From the NCBI GenBank assembly GCA_945861785.1, contig CAMAWD010000020.1, positions 1-64,000 on the forward strand: a stretch of 64,000 nt of DNA, read 5' to 3'. Under the pieces are notes generated by a model that ran no database searches, was not told the DNA's origin, and saw nothing but the letters and a program-made list of their open reading frames with translations. Made by a program: the position numbers and the translations under genes. Positions within the stretch are counted from its first letter, which is position 1. Each line of letters opens with the position of its first letter. Origin of the DNA: Rhodoferax sp. OV413. GTDB lineage: Bacteria > Pseudomonadota > Gammaproteobacteria > Burkholderiales > Burkholderiaceae_C. Below, piece by piece: positions 57,174-64,000 of the stretch.

Positions 57174-58373
57174 TCACCGGACTGCCGCCACGGCGTGGCG
57201 CTTGGTGTCGCCCCCTGATTCCTCGAATGCGCCACGCAGGTCCAGGTAGTGGTCCATCGCCTCGCCAGTGTCGCCGAAGATGCGGTCAATCGCTATCACG
57301 CGTTTCAGGTAGTGTCCAACCACGTATTCGTCGGTGATGGCGATGGCGCCATGCAACTGTACCGCTTCTTCGGCGGCCCGGCGTCCGGTGCGGCCGACCC
57401 AGGCCTTCGCTGCGGCAGTGGCCTCGGGTGCGCCGGACTCGTTGTGGGCGCATGCGTGGGCCGCCAGCAGGCACAAAGCGCGCGTCTCTTCCTTGGCCAC
57501 GTACAGGTCGGCAATGCGATGGCGTAGCGCCTGGAAGCGCGCCAGCGGCTGGCCGAACTGCTGGCGGTTCTGAAGGTATTCGATGGTGCAGGCGAGCGCG
57601 CCTTCGAGGCAGCCGACCGCTTCGCCCAGCAGGGCAACGGTGCCGAGCGTGTGTACCCGTTCCATCGGTCCAGCCGCGCCATGCAACTCGCCCAGGATGT
57701 CCTGCGTACCGATCCGCACGTTCTCGAGCTTCACCTCGGCGGCACGTCGGCCATCGATCGTGCCGTACGGCCGCAATGTCACACCGGGTGCAGTACGGTC
57801 CACCACAAAGAGCGTGATCCCTTCCCTGCCATGCCGCAGTCCGGCAGTGCGCGCACTGACCACCAGCGTGTGCGCGGACGCCGCACCAAGCACCACGCTC
57901 TTGTGGCCTGTCAGCACAAAGTCATCACCGTCGCGCAGGGCCTGTGTCTGTACATCGAACAGGTCGTAGCCGCTTTGCGGTTCGGCGCTGGCAAAGGCCA
58001 GCAGGGTCTGCCCGGCGATCACGCCGGGCAGAATGCGTGAGCGCTGCGCTGCTGTTCCCGCCGCCGCGATGCTCATGCCGCCCAACACCACAGTGGCCAG
58101 ATAAGGCTCGACAGCGAGCGCCCTGCCGAAGGCCCGATGCAGCAGGAACAGATCGAGAGCATCGCCACCTGAACCGCCTTCGCTCTGCGGCAATGGCAGG
58201 CCCAGCCAGCCCATGCGCGCATAGTCCTGCCACTTGTCCGCATCCAGTTCCGTGCCGGAGGCCAAAATTCGCTGGCGCTGCTGGAAGTTATAGGCCTTTT
58301 CCATATAACGCGCCGCCGCATCCTCCAGCATGGATTGCTCGGGGCTCAATTCGATCTGCAGCGAAATGCTCAT
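57174..58373 (-). CDS. Acyl-CoA dehydrogenase (second of a pair)
   Basis: A 399-residue flavoprotein from ATG (MSISLQIELSPEQSMLEDAA), preceded by GGAGG. The N-terminal helical domain includes LGLPLPQSEGGSGGDALDLFLL; the middle beta domain AFASAEPQSGYDLFDVQTQA; the C-terminal helical domain RQQFGQPLARFQALRHRIADLYV and LHGAIAITDEYVVGHYLKRV. It introduces an alpha-beta double bond into an acyl-CoA. It sits 58 bp downstream of a second acyl-CoA dehydrogenase gene on the same strand; adjacent pairs in catabolic clusters sometimes form mixed oligomers. Substrate unknown. Confidence 0.87.
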   Translation of the reverse strand: MSISLQIELSPEQSMLEDAAARYMEKAYNFQQRQRILASGTELDADKWQDYARMGWLGLPLPQSEGGSGGDALDLFLLHRAFGRALAVEPYLATVVLGGMSIAAAGTAAQRSRILPGVIAGQTLLAFASAEPQSGYDLFDVQTQALRDGDDFVLTGHKSVVLGAASAHTLVVSARTAGLRHGREGITLFVVDRTAPGVTLRPYGTIDGRRAAEVKLENVRIGTQDILGELHGAAGPMERVHTLGTVALLGEAVGCLEGALACTIEYLQNRQQFGQPLARFQALRHRIADLYVAKEETRALCLLAAHACAHNESGAPEATAAAKAWVGRTGRRAAEEAVQLHGAIAITDEYVVGHYLKRVIAIDRIFGDTGEAMDHYLDLRGAFEESGGDTKRHAVAAVR

Positions 58374-58431
58374 GAAAGACCTCCGCCCTCGGGGCAGCGG
58401 TGCGAGCACCTTCGGAGTGGCCAGACCTTGC

Positions 58432-59613
58432 TCATGGAAACAGCCCCTGCGCGATGACATTGCGCATGATCTCGCTCGATCCGCCCGAAATGGTCGACTT
58501 GCGCCAGAACAGATAGAAGGGCGTCGCCGTGGTGGCGAACTCCGGGCCTATGGGTTCTTCGGTCCAACCCGTGCGCAGGATCTCGGGGTGGAAAGGCACG
58601 GCGTATTGCCCGGCGGCTTCGCTCATCATCGCCAACATTTCCTGCTGCAGTTCCGTCCCGCGCAGCTTGAGCATGGCTGCCTCGATGCCTTTGGTCTTGG
58701 ATGGATCGTTGATGATGGAAAGCAGGATCACCTCAAGCGCCCGCATATGGATTTCGAGCCAGCCCAGGCGCTCGCGGAAGCGCGTGTTTTCGATCAGAGG
58801 GCGGCCATTGCGCAGCGTGGCGCGGGCAATCGCGGTCAGGCGCGCGAAATGCGCCTTGCATTTCCAGATGCCGGCCGCCGAGATGCGCTCGTGCCCGAGG
58901 AAAATCTTCATCAGAGCCCAGCCCTTGCCTTCCTCGCCAACGCGACAGGAGACAGGTATGCGCACCTTGTCGAGAAACAGTTGGTTGAGCGAATGCATGC
59001 CGTCCAGGCCGATGATGGGCCGGATGGTGATGCCGGGCGTCTTCATGTCGAGCAGCAAGATGGTGATGCCCTCCTGCTTGGGTCCGTCGCTGCTGGTACG
59101 AACCAGCAGGAAACACCAGTTTGCCCAGTGCGCGGCGGTGGTCCAGATCTTGTTGCCATCGACCACGTAGACATCACCATCGCGATAGGCCGGGCACTTC
59201 AGGCTTGCCAGGTCCGAGCCCGAGTTCGGCTCGGAAAGGCCCTGGCACCACAGATCGCTGCCGTCGAGGATGCGCTGCAGATGTCTTTGCTTCTGTTCCT
59301 TGGTGCCGGCGGCCATCAGCAGCGCGGCCACTTGATTGAGCCCCATCATCACCAAGATCGGCGCGCCTGCCTTTGAGCACTCGTCCTCGAAGATGTATTT
59401 CTGCATCGGCGTCCAGCCCGGCCCGCCATATTCCCTCGGCCAGCCAGAGCCGCTCCAGCCGCGCTCGTGCAGCGCGCGCTGCCAGCCATCAAGTTCTGCC
59501 TTGGAAAGGTAGTAACCGGCGTGGACCCGTTCGGCCAGCGCCGGGCTGAGCTTGGCCGACAGGAAGCCGCGCACCTCCTGTCGGAAATCGTCGAGTGTCT
59601 GGGTTCCGTTCAT
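58432..59613 (-). CDS. Acyl-CoA dehydrogenase (first of a pair)
   Basis: A 393-residue enzyme of the FadE17-like or Caia subgroup. It has GWSGSGWPREYGGPGWTPMQ, LWCQGLSEPNSGSDLASLKC with flavin-contact residues, VVDGNKIWTTAAHWANWCFLLVRT and a C-terminal FWRKSTISGGSSEIMRNVIAQ. It matches acyl-CoA dehydrogenases of side-chain or ring beta-oxidation. It is followed by the second dehydrogenase gene and preceded by the decayed Bug gene. Confidence 0.9.
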   Translation of the reverse strand: MNGTQTLDDFRQEVRGFLSAKLSPALAERVHAGYYLSKAELDGWQRALHERGWSGSGWPREYGGPGWTPMQKYIFEDECSKAGAPILVMMGLNQVAALLMAAGTKEQKQRHLQRILDGSDLWCQGLSEPNSGSDLASLKCPAYRDGDVYVVDGNKIWTTAAHWANWCFLLVRTSSDGPKQEGITILLLDMKTPGITIRPIIGLDGMHSLNQLFLDKVRIPVSCRVGEEGKGWALMKIFLGHERISAAGIWKCKAHFARLTAIARATLRNGRPLIENTRFRERLGWLEIHMRALEVILLSIINDPSKTKGIEAAMLKLRGTELQQEMLAMMSEAAGQYAVPFHPEILRTGWTEEPIGPEFATTATPFYLFWRKSTISGGSSEIMRNVIAQGLFP

Positions 59614-59684
59614 GGCCTTGCGCCGTCCCGCTCCGGATACGAATCCATCATTTTGCTTTGCCTTCGGCGAAGTGGTGTTCGGTT

Positions 59685-59954
59685 CTAGTCGATCGCACCG
59701 GACTTGCGCAGGTCGAAGCTTACTTCCTTCATGCTCGGCGCCGAGGCGATGCCGTTGCCCATGAACAGCAGCGTGTACCCGTCCGGTGCTGCGCGCGACA
59801 CGGCTGCCGCGCCGATATTGCCGCTCGCGCCGCCGGGCGCGTAAGGCACGATGATGCGGATCGGCCGGTCTGGAAATTCGGCCAATGCCAGCATGGGCAT
59901 CCAGCCGATCCAGGCGACCAGGGTGGCTGCAACCGCTGCAAAAGCCTTTTTCAT
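59685..59954 (-). pseudogene. Decayed Bug/TctC binding-protein gene
   Basis: The frame begins with a good signal peptide (MKKAFAAVAATLVAWIGWMPMLALA) and the Bug start AEFPDRPIRIIVPYAPGGAS. It then jumps directly to GNIGAAAVSRAAPDGYTLLFM, losing about 35 residues normally found between these two Gly-rich motifs. It ends after about 90 residues at FDLRKSGAID. Intact members are about 325 residues. I read an internal deletion between similar Gly/Ala-rich stretches plus a 3' truncation. The catabolic operon thus carries a dead receptor gene. Confidence 0.8.
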
Positions 59955-60033
59955 GGGGGTGTTCCCTGCTTTATCGAACGTTGAAGAAACATGCAATGGC
60001 GAGGCGCAGGCTGCTGACAACGGCCAGCCGCCA

Positions 60034-61212
60034 TCAGGCCGCTTGTTTATACGACTTCGTCAACGCATCCAGCCGGGGCATGACCTCCGTCGCGTACAGG
60101 GTCAGGCTGTCGCAGATCTCGTCGTGTGCCATCGGGCTGCCGAGTTGCACCAGCAGGTTGCCAAAGCCGCCGACCGAGTCGTAGAAGGTCTTGATCTGTC
60201 CGTAGACCTGGTCGGGCGTACCTGCGAAGAGCACGTGGTTGATGATCTGCTCGCGCGGCGTCGGCGGGTTGGACATCGGAGTGCCGTCAGGCAGCGTCGT
60301 GTTGCGGTGGGTGCTCGTCGCGCCGGCCCTGAGTACACGCGCGTTGTCCGCCGGCGGCAGCATCCCCGGCGGGTTGATGAAGCGCGGATCGATCCGTGTC
60401 GACGTTTCGTTGAAGCGCAACAGCTTGCGCGCGCGCTCGTGCGCGGTCTTCTCGTCGCGGGCCACCACGACCTGGCCCAGGTAGCACAGGCGATCGAGCG
60501 GCGCCGGCTTGCCGTGGACGCGCTGGTACTCCTCGCGGTAGGCAGGGAAACAGGCGCGGGCGGCACGCGCGACCGCGGTGATGGCAATGACGTAGCCGCG
60601 CTGTGCCGCCTCGCGGGCCGTGTGCGGTGAAAGGGTTGTCATCCAGATCGGCGGCGTCGGCTGCTGGTAGCAGCCGGGGATGACGTTCAGGTAGCGGTAG
60701 TTGTAGCTGTCGCCCTCGTAGCTCATCGGGCCGTCCTTTTTCGACAGCGCGGCGACGATGAGGTTGTGCGCCTCCCAGTACCGGTCGCCCGACGTCACGG
60801 GGTTGGCGTTGGACATGTACAGCTCGAACGTCGAGCCCTTGATCAGGCCCAGTTCCAGGCGCCCGCGCGACAGCACGTCGACGTACGCAGCCTCCTCTGC
60901 CACGCGGTACGGGTCCATGCGGTTCATGATCGGCACGCCCAGCGCCAGCAGACGCGCGCGCCGCGTGTGCGTGGCGAGCACGCCCAGCGTCATCAGCGCC
61001 GAGACGCTCATGCAGGTGTAGGTGGCATGGTGCTCGTTGGTCATGATGTTCATGCCCAGTTCGTCGGCGAGCTTGCACTCGACGATGTACTCGCGCAGCA
61101 GACGGTGCGCTATCTCTGGATCGACGAGACTGCTTGGCGCGGTGACCTTGGGTGGCACCGGTTCGTCCCATGCCGGCGCGTAGGACTGTTCCGAGAAGTA
61201 CCAACTTTGCAT
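60034..61212 (-). CDS. LLM-class flavin-dependent monooxygenase
   Basis: A 392-residue luciferase-like TIM-barrel protein. Characteristic stretches are KLADELGMNIMTNEHHATYTCMS, LALGVPIMNRMDPYRVAEEAAYVDVLSRGRLELGLIKG and PIWMTTLSPHTAREAAQRGY. These enzymes use reduced FMN from a separate reductase to oxygenate substrates; the C1-like flavin reductase downstream is a good partner. It is 30 bp after the alpha/beta hydrolase, presumably one transcript. The substrate is not evident; ring cleavage, Baeyer-Villiger and desulfonation activities all occur in the family. Confidence 0.88.
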   Translation of the reverse strand: MQSWYFSEQSYAPAWDEPVPPKVTAPSSLVDPEIAHRLLREYIVECKLADELGMNIMTNEHHATYTCMSVSALMTLGVLATHTRRARLLALGVPIMNRMDPYRVAEEAAYVDVLSRGRLELGLIKGSTFELYMSNANPVTSGDRYWEAHNLIVAALSKKDGPMSYEGDSYNYRYLNVIPGCYQQPTPPIWMTTLSPHTAREAAQRGYVIAITAVARAARACFPAYREEYQRVHGKPAPLDRLCYLGQVVVARDEKTAHERARKLLRFNETSTRIDPRFINPPGMLPPADNARVLRAGATSTHRNTTLPDGTPMSNPPTPREQIINHVLFAGTPDQVYGQIKTFYDSVGGFGNLLVQLGSPMAHDEICDSLTLYATEVMPRLDALTKSYKQAA

Positions 61213-61242
61213 GATCGATTTCTCCAGTGGGTGCCTGCGCGC

Positions 61243-62049
61243 TCAGCGCCCAGCGAAGGTGTTGACGAAGTGTTCCAGCGCGCTGGTGAACTGCCCGGGC
61301 TGCTCGATCTGCGGATAGTGGCCCGCGTTCTCGATCACTGCCATTTGCGCGCCGGGTATGGCCTGCTGCCACTTGCGTCCATAGTCGACCGAGACGACGC
61401 GGTCCTGCGCGCCCCAGATAAGCTGGGTGGGAACGTTGATGCGATGCAGCCGATGATGCATGTGCTTGCTGTGCAGCGTGGGCGCCCAGCCGAACAATCC
61501 GAAGGACGCTTGGTTGCGCGCCAAGATCACGGTCTCGTCCTCGGACAGATGCCCATAGGTCGGGCTGCGCAACTTTTCATCGTGGTAGATCCACTGCGCC
61601 TGCTGGTACTGCGGCCAGGAAAAAAGGTCGGTGATGTCGCGCGTCATTGGCTCGCTGAACTTGGCGCCCAGCGTGTCGACCAGGCACAACGCGGAAATGC
61701 GGGCGGTGTCCTTGACCGCGATTTCGGCTGCCAGCCAGCCGCCGAACGACAATCCGACAACAACCAGATCGTCCAGACCCAGTGCACTTATAAGGTCGAG
61801 GTAGAAATACGACAGGTCATCGACCGACTTCATGTATTTGGGCAGTGCCGAGCGGCCGAAGCCGGGACACGAAGGCGCAATCACACGGTACCGCGCGGCC
61901 AGTGCCGCAACATAGGGCGCGCGCGCGTCGAAGCCGTCGCCAGGATGCAGCAGGAGGACCGGGCGCCCTGCTCCGCCTTCCCACAGTTCAATGTCTGTGC
62001 CGGAGATCTGGATTTGCCGGGTCTGGCCGGGGCCTGTCTGGGTATTCAT
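61243..62049 (-). CDS. Alpha/beta-fold hydrolase
   Basis: A 268-residue hydrolase with oxyanion motif LLHPGDGFDAR, nucleophile elbow VVGLSFGGWLAAE, acid in LIWGAQDRVVSVDYG and catalytic His in IENAGHYPQIEQP. The overall pattern matches meta-cleavage-product hydrolases and enol-lactonases. GAGGA precedes the ATG. It is the first gene of the minus-strand transcript starting from the TATAAT box near 62090, followed by the LLM monooxygenase, so it may hydrolyse that enzyme's product. Confidence 0.88.
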   Translation of the reverse strand: MNTQTGPGQTRQIQISGTDIELWEGGAGRPVLLLHPGDGFDARAPYVAALAARYRVIAPSCPGFGRSALPKYMKSVDDLSYFYLDLISALGLDDLVVVGLSFGGWLAAEIAVKDTARISALCLVDTLGAKFSEPMTRDITDLFSWPQYQQAQWIYHDEKLRSPTYGHLSEDETVILARNQASFGLFGWAPTLHSKHMHHRLHRINVPTQLIWGAQDRVVSVDYGRKWQQAIPGAQMAVIENAGHYPQIEQPGQFTSALEHFVNTFAGR

Positions 62050-62080
62050 GGGGTCCTCAGGCGTGTCTCGTCAATGTCTC

Positions 62081-62099
62081 ATGATACATTATATGATGT
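62081..62099. promoter_or_regulatory. Divergent promoter/operator region of the catabolic cluster
   Basis: The 72-bp gap between the hydrolase and the enoyl-CoA hydratase contains an AT-rich island. On the minus strand it gives a perfect -10 TATAAT (62093-62088), about 40 bp from the hydrolase ATG. On the plus strand it gives TATGAT (62092-62097), about 25 bp before the TTG start. The -35 boxes are weak, suggesting an activator or repressor. ATGATACATT within it also occurs at the RND operon palindrome. Confidence 0.55.
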
Positions 62100-62121
62100 G
62101 ATTCCTGATTAGAAGGACATC

Positions 62122-62955
62122 TTGTCGACAACGCCACTTCCATCGCCGCAGACACTCCAGCTCGAACAGCACGGGCGTGTCACGGTCGTCTGGCTTAACC
62201 GGCCCGACAAGCTCAACGCGATCAGCCGCCTGATGCTGGACGAGATCGTTGCGGTGCTGCGCGCCCTGGCGCAGGACGACGCGACGCGCGTCATCGTCCT
62301 GGCCGGACGCGGTGCCTCGTTCTGTTCAGGCTTCGATATCGAGCGCGGTGGTCCCGGCTTTGGCTGGGCCCCCGACCCGGTCAGCGATGCGATCGGTCTC
62401 GAGAACCGGCTGGGCCACTTCCTCGAGGTCTGGGACAGTCCCAAGCCGGTGGTTGCCGCGGTGCATGGCAACTGCCTGGCGGCCGCAACCATGCTTTGCA
62501 CGCTTGCCGATCTGACCATCGTGGCGAGCGACGCACGCATTGGGTATTCCACGATACCGCTGGGCGGCGGATTCCTCGAGCCGCTCTGGGTGCATCTGGT
62601 CGGTCCCAAGCGGGCCAAGCAGATGGCCCTGATCCCCGGGCACACCATCAGTGGCGCCACGGCCGCCGATTGGGGGTGGGCCAACTACGCGATTGCTCCA
62701 GAGCGCCTGCTGGAAGAGGCGCTGGATGTGGCAACCCGCATGTCGCGCCTTCCCCCGGACGTCGCGCGATTGCGCAAACAGGCCATCAACCGCATGGTCG
62801 AACTGACCGGCTTCCGGGAGGGCCTGCGCATGGGCGCCCAGACCGATGCCGTTTTGCACCAGTCTCCCGCCGTGCAAATGCTGCGCAGAGTGATCGGCGA
62901 ATGTGGCTTGAAGGAGGCTGTCCATCGCTTCCAAGCCGGTGAGTTGGAGAATTGA
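62122..62955 (+). CDS. Enoyl-CoA hydratase/isomerase family protein
   Basis: A 277-residue crotonase-fold protein from a TTG start (MSTTPLPSPQTL), with AGAAGGA 5 bp upstream. It shows LNRPDKLNAIS, VLAGRGASFCSGFDIE (oxyanion loop), PKPVVAAVHGNCLAAATMLCTLADLTIVAS and IPLGGGFLEPLW. The second catalytic Glu of classic hydratases is not obvious: the loop reads IGYSTIPLGGG, so isomerase or hydrolase activity is possible. It is divergent from the hydrolase-LLM operon and followed by an acyl-CoA ligase. Confidence 0.87.
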   Translation: MSTTPLPSPQTLQLEQHGRVTVVWLNRPDKLNAISRLMLDEIVAVLRALAQDDATRVIVLAGRGASFCSGFDIERGGPGFGWAPDPVSDAIGLENRLGHFLEVWDSPKPVVAAVHGNCLAAATMLCTLADLTIVASDARIGYSTIPLGGGFLEPLWVHLVGPKRAKQMALIPGHTISGATAADWGWANYAIAPERLLEEALDVATRMSRLPPDVARLRKQAINRMVELTGFREGLRMGAQTDAVLHQSPAVQMLRRVIGECGLKEAVHRFQAGELEN

Positions 62956-62985
62956 GATGCCACACAGAGCGGCAAGGGTGATGGA

Positions 62986-64000
62986 ATGAGCAACGTGGAG
63001 CTTGAAGCGTTCTCCGAATGGCTTGAGCATTTATACGACCCTCGCTCGGTTGCCGTGGTCGGCGCTTCAGATGACATCAAGCTACCGGGCGGCCGAGTGC
63101 TTCAGTTTTTGCTTGGCTACGGCTACAAAGGCGCGGTCTATCCTGTCAATCCAAACCGCGCCGAGGTGCAGGGACGCAAGGCCTACAGGTCGTTGCTGGA
63201 GTTGCCCGAGCGCGTGGACTGTGCCATCGTGCTCGTATCTGCGGCGGCTTCGGTCGGCGTGCTCGAACAATGCGCTGCGCTGAAGGTGCCGGTGGTCATG
63301 TTCGGGAATTCGGGCTTTGCCGAAACCGGGCCCGAGGGTGCCGTGCTTCAAGCCAGGGTCAGCGAGATCGCCCAGGGAGCAGGCATTCGCCTGATCGGGC
63401 CGAACACCAACGGCATCATCAATTCCCGCAACGGCTTCACCGCGACTTTCTCCCCGGTATTGGACCAGCAGGGCCTGGTACTCCACGACGGCCCGGTCGC
63501 GATCGTGTCGCAGAGCGGCGCGGTAGGGGCGTCCCTGTACTACGACGGCCAACGCTCAGGGCTACCGGTCGGCCGCTTGTATAACTCGGGCAACGAGATC
63601 GGCATCACGCTTGAGATGGTGGTGGATGCCATGCTCGACTCCCCGGCGAACATCACCACTGTGTTGTGTTACGTCGAGGGCTTGCGCCGTCCGGACCTTT
63701 TCGTGAAGGCTGCGCGCAAGGCCACGCTGCTCGGAAAGCGCATTGTGCTTCTGAAGAGCGGCGTGACCGCTGCCGGCGCCCAGGCCGCGGCCGCGCATAC
63801 GGCCAGCCTGGCAGGGGAAGACCGCGTGTATGACGGCGTGCTGCACCAACTGGGCGTGGCACGCGCGCGCGGCTTTGCCCACCTGCTCGATATCGGGCGC
63901 GTGCTCGTGGCCTACCCCCGCCCCTTCGGCCGACGGGCGTCAATTGCCTCGATCTCGGGCGGGGTTGGCATCATGCTGACTGACGCGCTGGAGCGTGCCG
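62986..64000 (+). CDS. NDP-forming acyl-CoA synthetase/ligase (3' end beyond window)
   Basis: About 338 residues are visible before the window ends. The CoA-binding domain (DPRSVAVVGASDDIKLPGGR...YGYKGAVYPVNP) is followed by a succinyl-CoA-ligase-like domain (GPVAIVSQSGAVGASLYYDG, YNSGNEIGITLEMVVDAM) and the phospho-His-type motif AAAHTASLAGEDRVYDG. This is the acetyl/acyl-CoA synthetase (NDP-forming) family, which activates acids to CoA esters. It probably supplies the acyl-CoA for the dehydrogenases. It begins 30 bp after the hydratase; the ATG at 62986 follows an out-of-frame ATG-GAA-TGA. It is missing from the ORF track because it runs off the end. Confidence 0.88.
   Translation, partial: MSNVELEAFSEWLEHLYDPRSVAVVGASDDIKLPGGRVLQFLLGYGYKGAVYPVNPNRAEVQGRKAYRSLLELPERVDCAIVLVSAAASVGVLEQCAALKVPVVMFGNSGFAETGPEGAVLQARVSEIAQGAGIRLIGPNTNGIINSRNGFTATFSPVLDQQGLVLHDGPVAIVSQSGAVGASLYYDGQRSGLPVGRLYNSGNEIGITLEMVVDAMLDSPANITTVLCYVEGLRRPDLFVKAARKATLLGKRIVLLKSGVTAAGAQAAAAHTASLAGEDRVYDGVLHQLGVARARGFAHLLDIGRVLVAYPRPFGRRASIASISGGVGIMLTDALERA

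Noticed and set aside
62981-62989. ATG at 62981 as start of the acyl-CoA ligase
   Set aside because: It reads ATG-GAA-TGA and stops immediately; the ATG at 62986 opens the real frame.

Overview
The window reads as a piece of chromosome from a high-GC betaproteobacterium, most likely Burkholderiales and plausibly Comamonadaceae. This rests on gene content and order, not on a database search: ffs-dnaX-ybaB-recR, a pst/phoU-phoB-phoR run, ilvBNC-pssA-leuA, nadE followed by a P-II gene, a sigma-DUF3619-DUF3106-RDD-dgkA operon, a K+-independent type membrane pyrophosphatase, and several Bug/TctC-type binding proteins. Nearly all of it is intact, densely packed core genome with short gaps and many 4-8 bp start/stop overlaps.

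Layout. 0-3 kb: end of pstB, phoU, phoB, phoR (phosphate sensing). 3-7 kb, minus strand: a GT-C-like membrane protein, rpmE2, rho, trxA. 7-14.2 kb: addB-addA recombination nuclease/helicase, then an HI0933-like flavoprotein. 14.2-16.1 kb is a scarred segment. It holds a UPF0149 start fragment, an entericidin-like lipoprotein too short for the ORF track, a tandem CDGSH protein, a 5'-truncated SRAP peptidase, a truncated integrase, and the 4.5S SRP RNA gene (ffs, minus strand) beside that integrase. 16.1-19 kb: dnaX with an A9 slippery run and stem-loop, ybaB, recR. 19-28 kb: an orphan ABC-type binding protein, mltD, a methyltransferase, rnhA, and an RND adaptor/permease pair. 28-31 kb: moeA and moaA with a 22-codon remnant of mobA between them. 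31-36 kb: SDR, aldehyde dehydrogenase, hppA and a divergent soluble ppa. 36-43 kb: GST, a COG3146-type acyltransferase, nadE-glnB/K, and an ECF-sigma operon read on the minus strand. 43-50 kb: branched-chain amino acid synthesis (ilvB, ilvN, ilvC), pssA, a leucine-rich leader peptide with terminator, leuA, then a PBP7-type endopeptidase. 50.8-53.1 kb, minus strand: aat-bpt-iclR, an N-degron transferase pair overlapping an IclR regulator.

53.3-64 kb is a catabolic region. On the plus strand are a Bug receptor, an HpcH/HpaI aldolase and a PF04909 amidohydrolase. On the minus strand, from a divergent promoter near 62.09 kb, are an alpha/beta hydrolase, a luciferase-like flavin monooxygenase, a decayed Bug gene, two acyl-CoA dehydrogenases, and a flavin reductase with a MarR-like C-terminal domain. 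Going right from the same promoter are an enoyl-CoA hydratase and an NDP-forming acyl-CoA ligase cut by the window edge. Together they suggest a two-component monooxygenase pathway with hydrolytic and beta-oxidation steps on an unknown substrate. This is the best candidate for undescribed biology here. The sigma/DUF3619/DUF3106 operon, the dnaX slippage signal, the leucine attenuator and the ffs-adjacent integrase scar are also worth attention.
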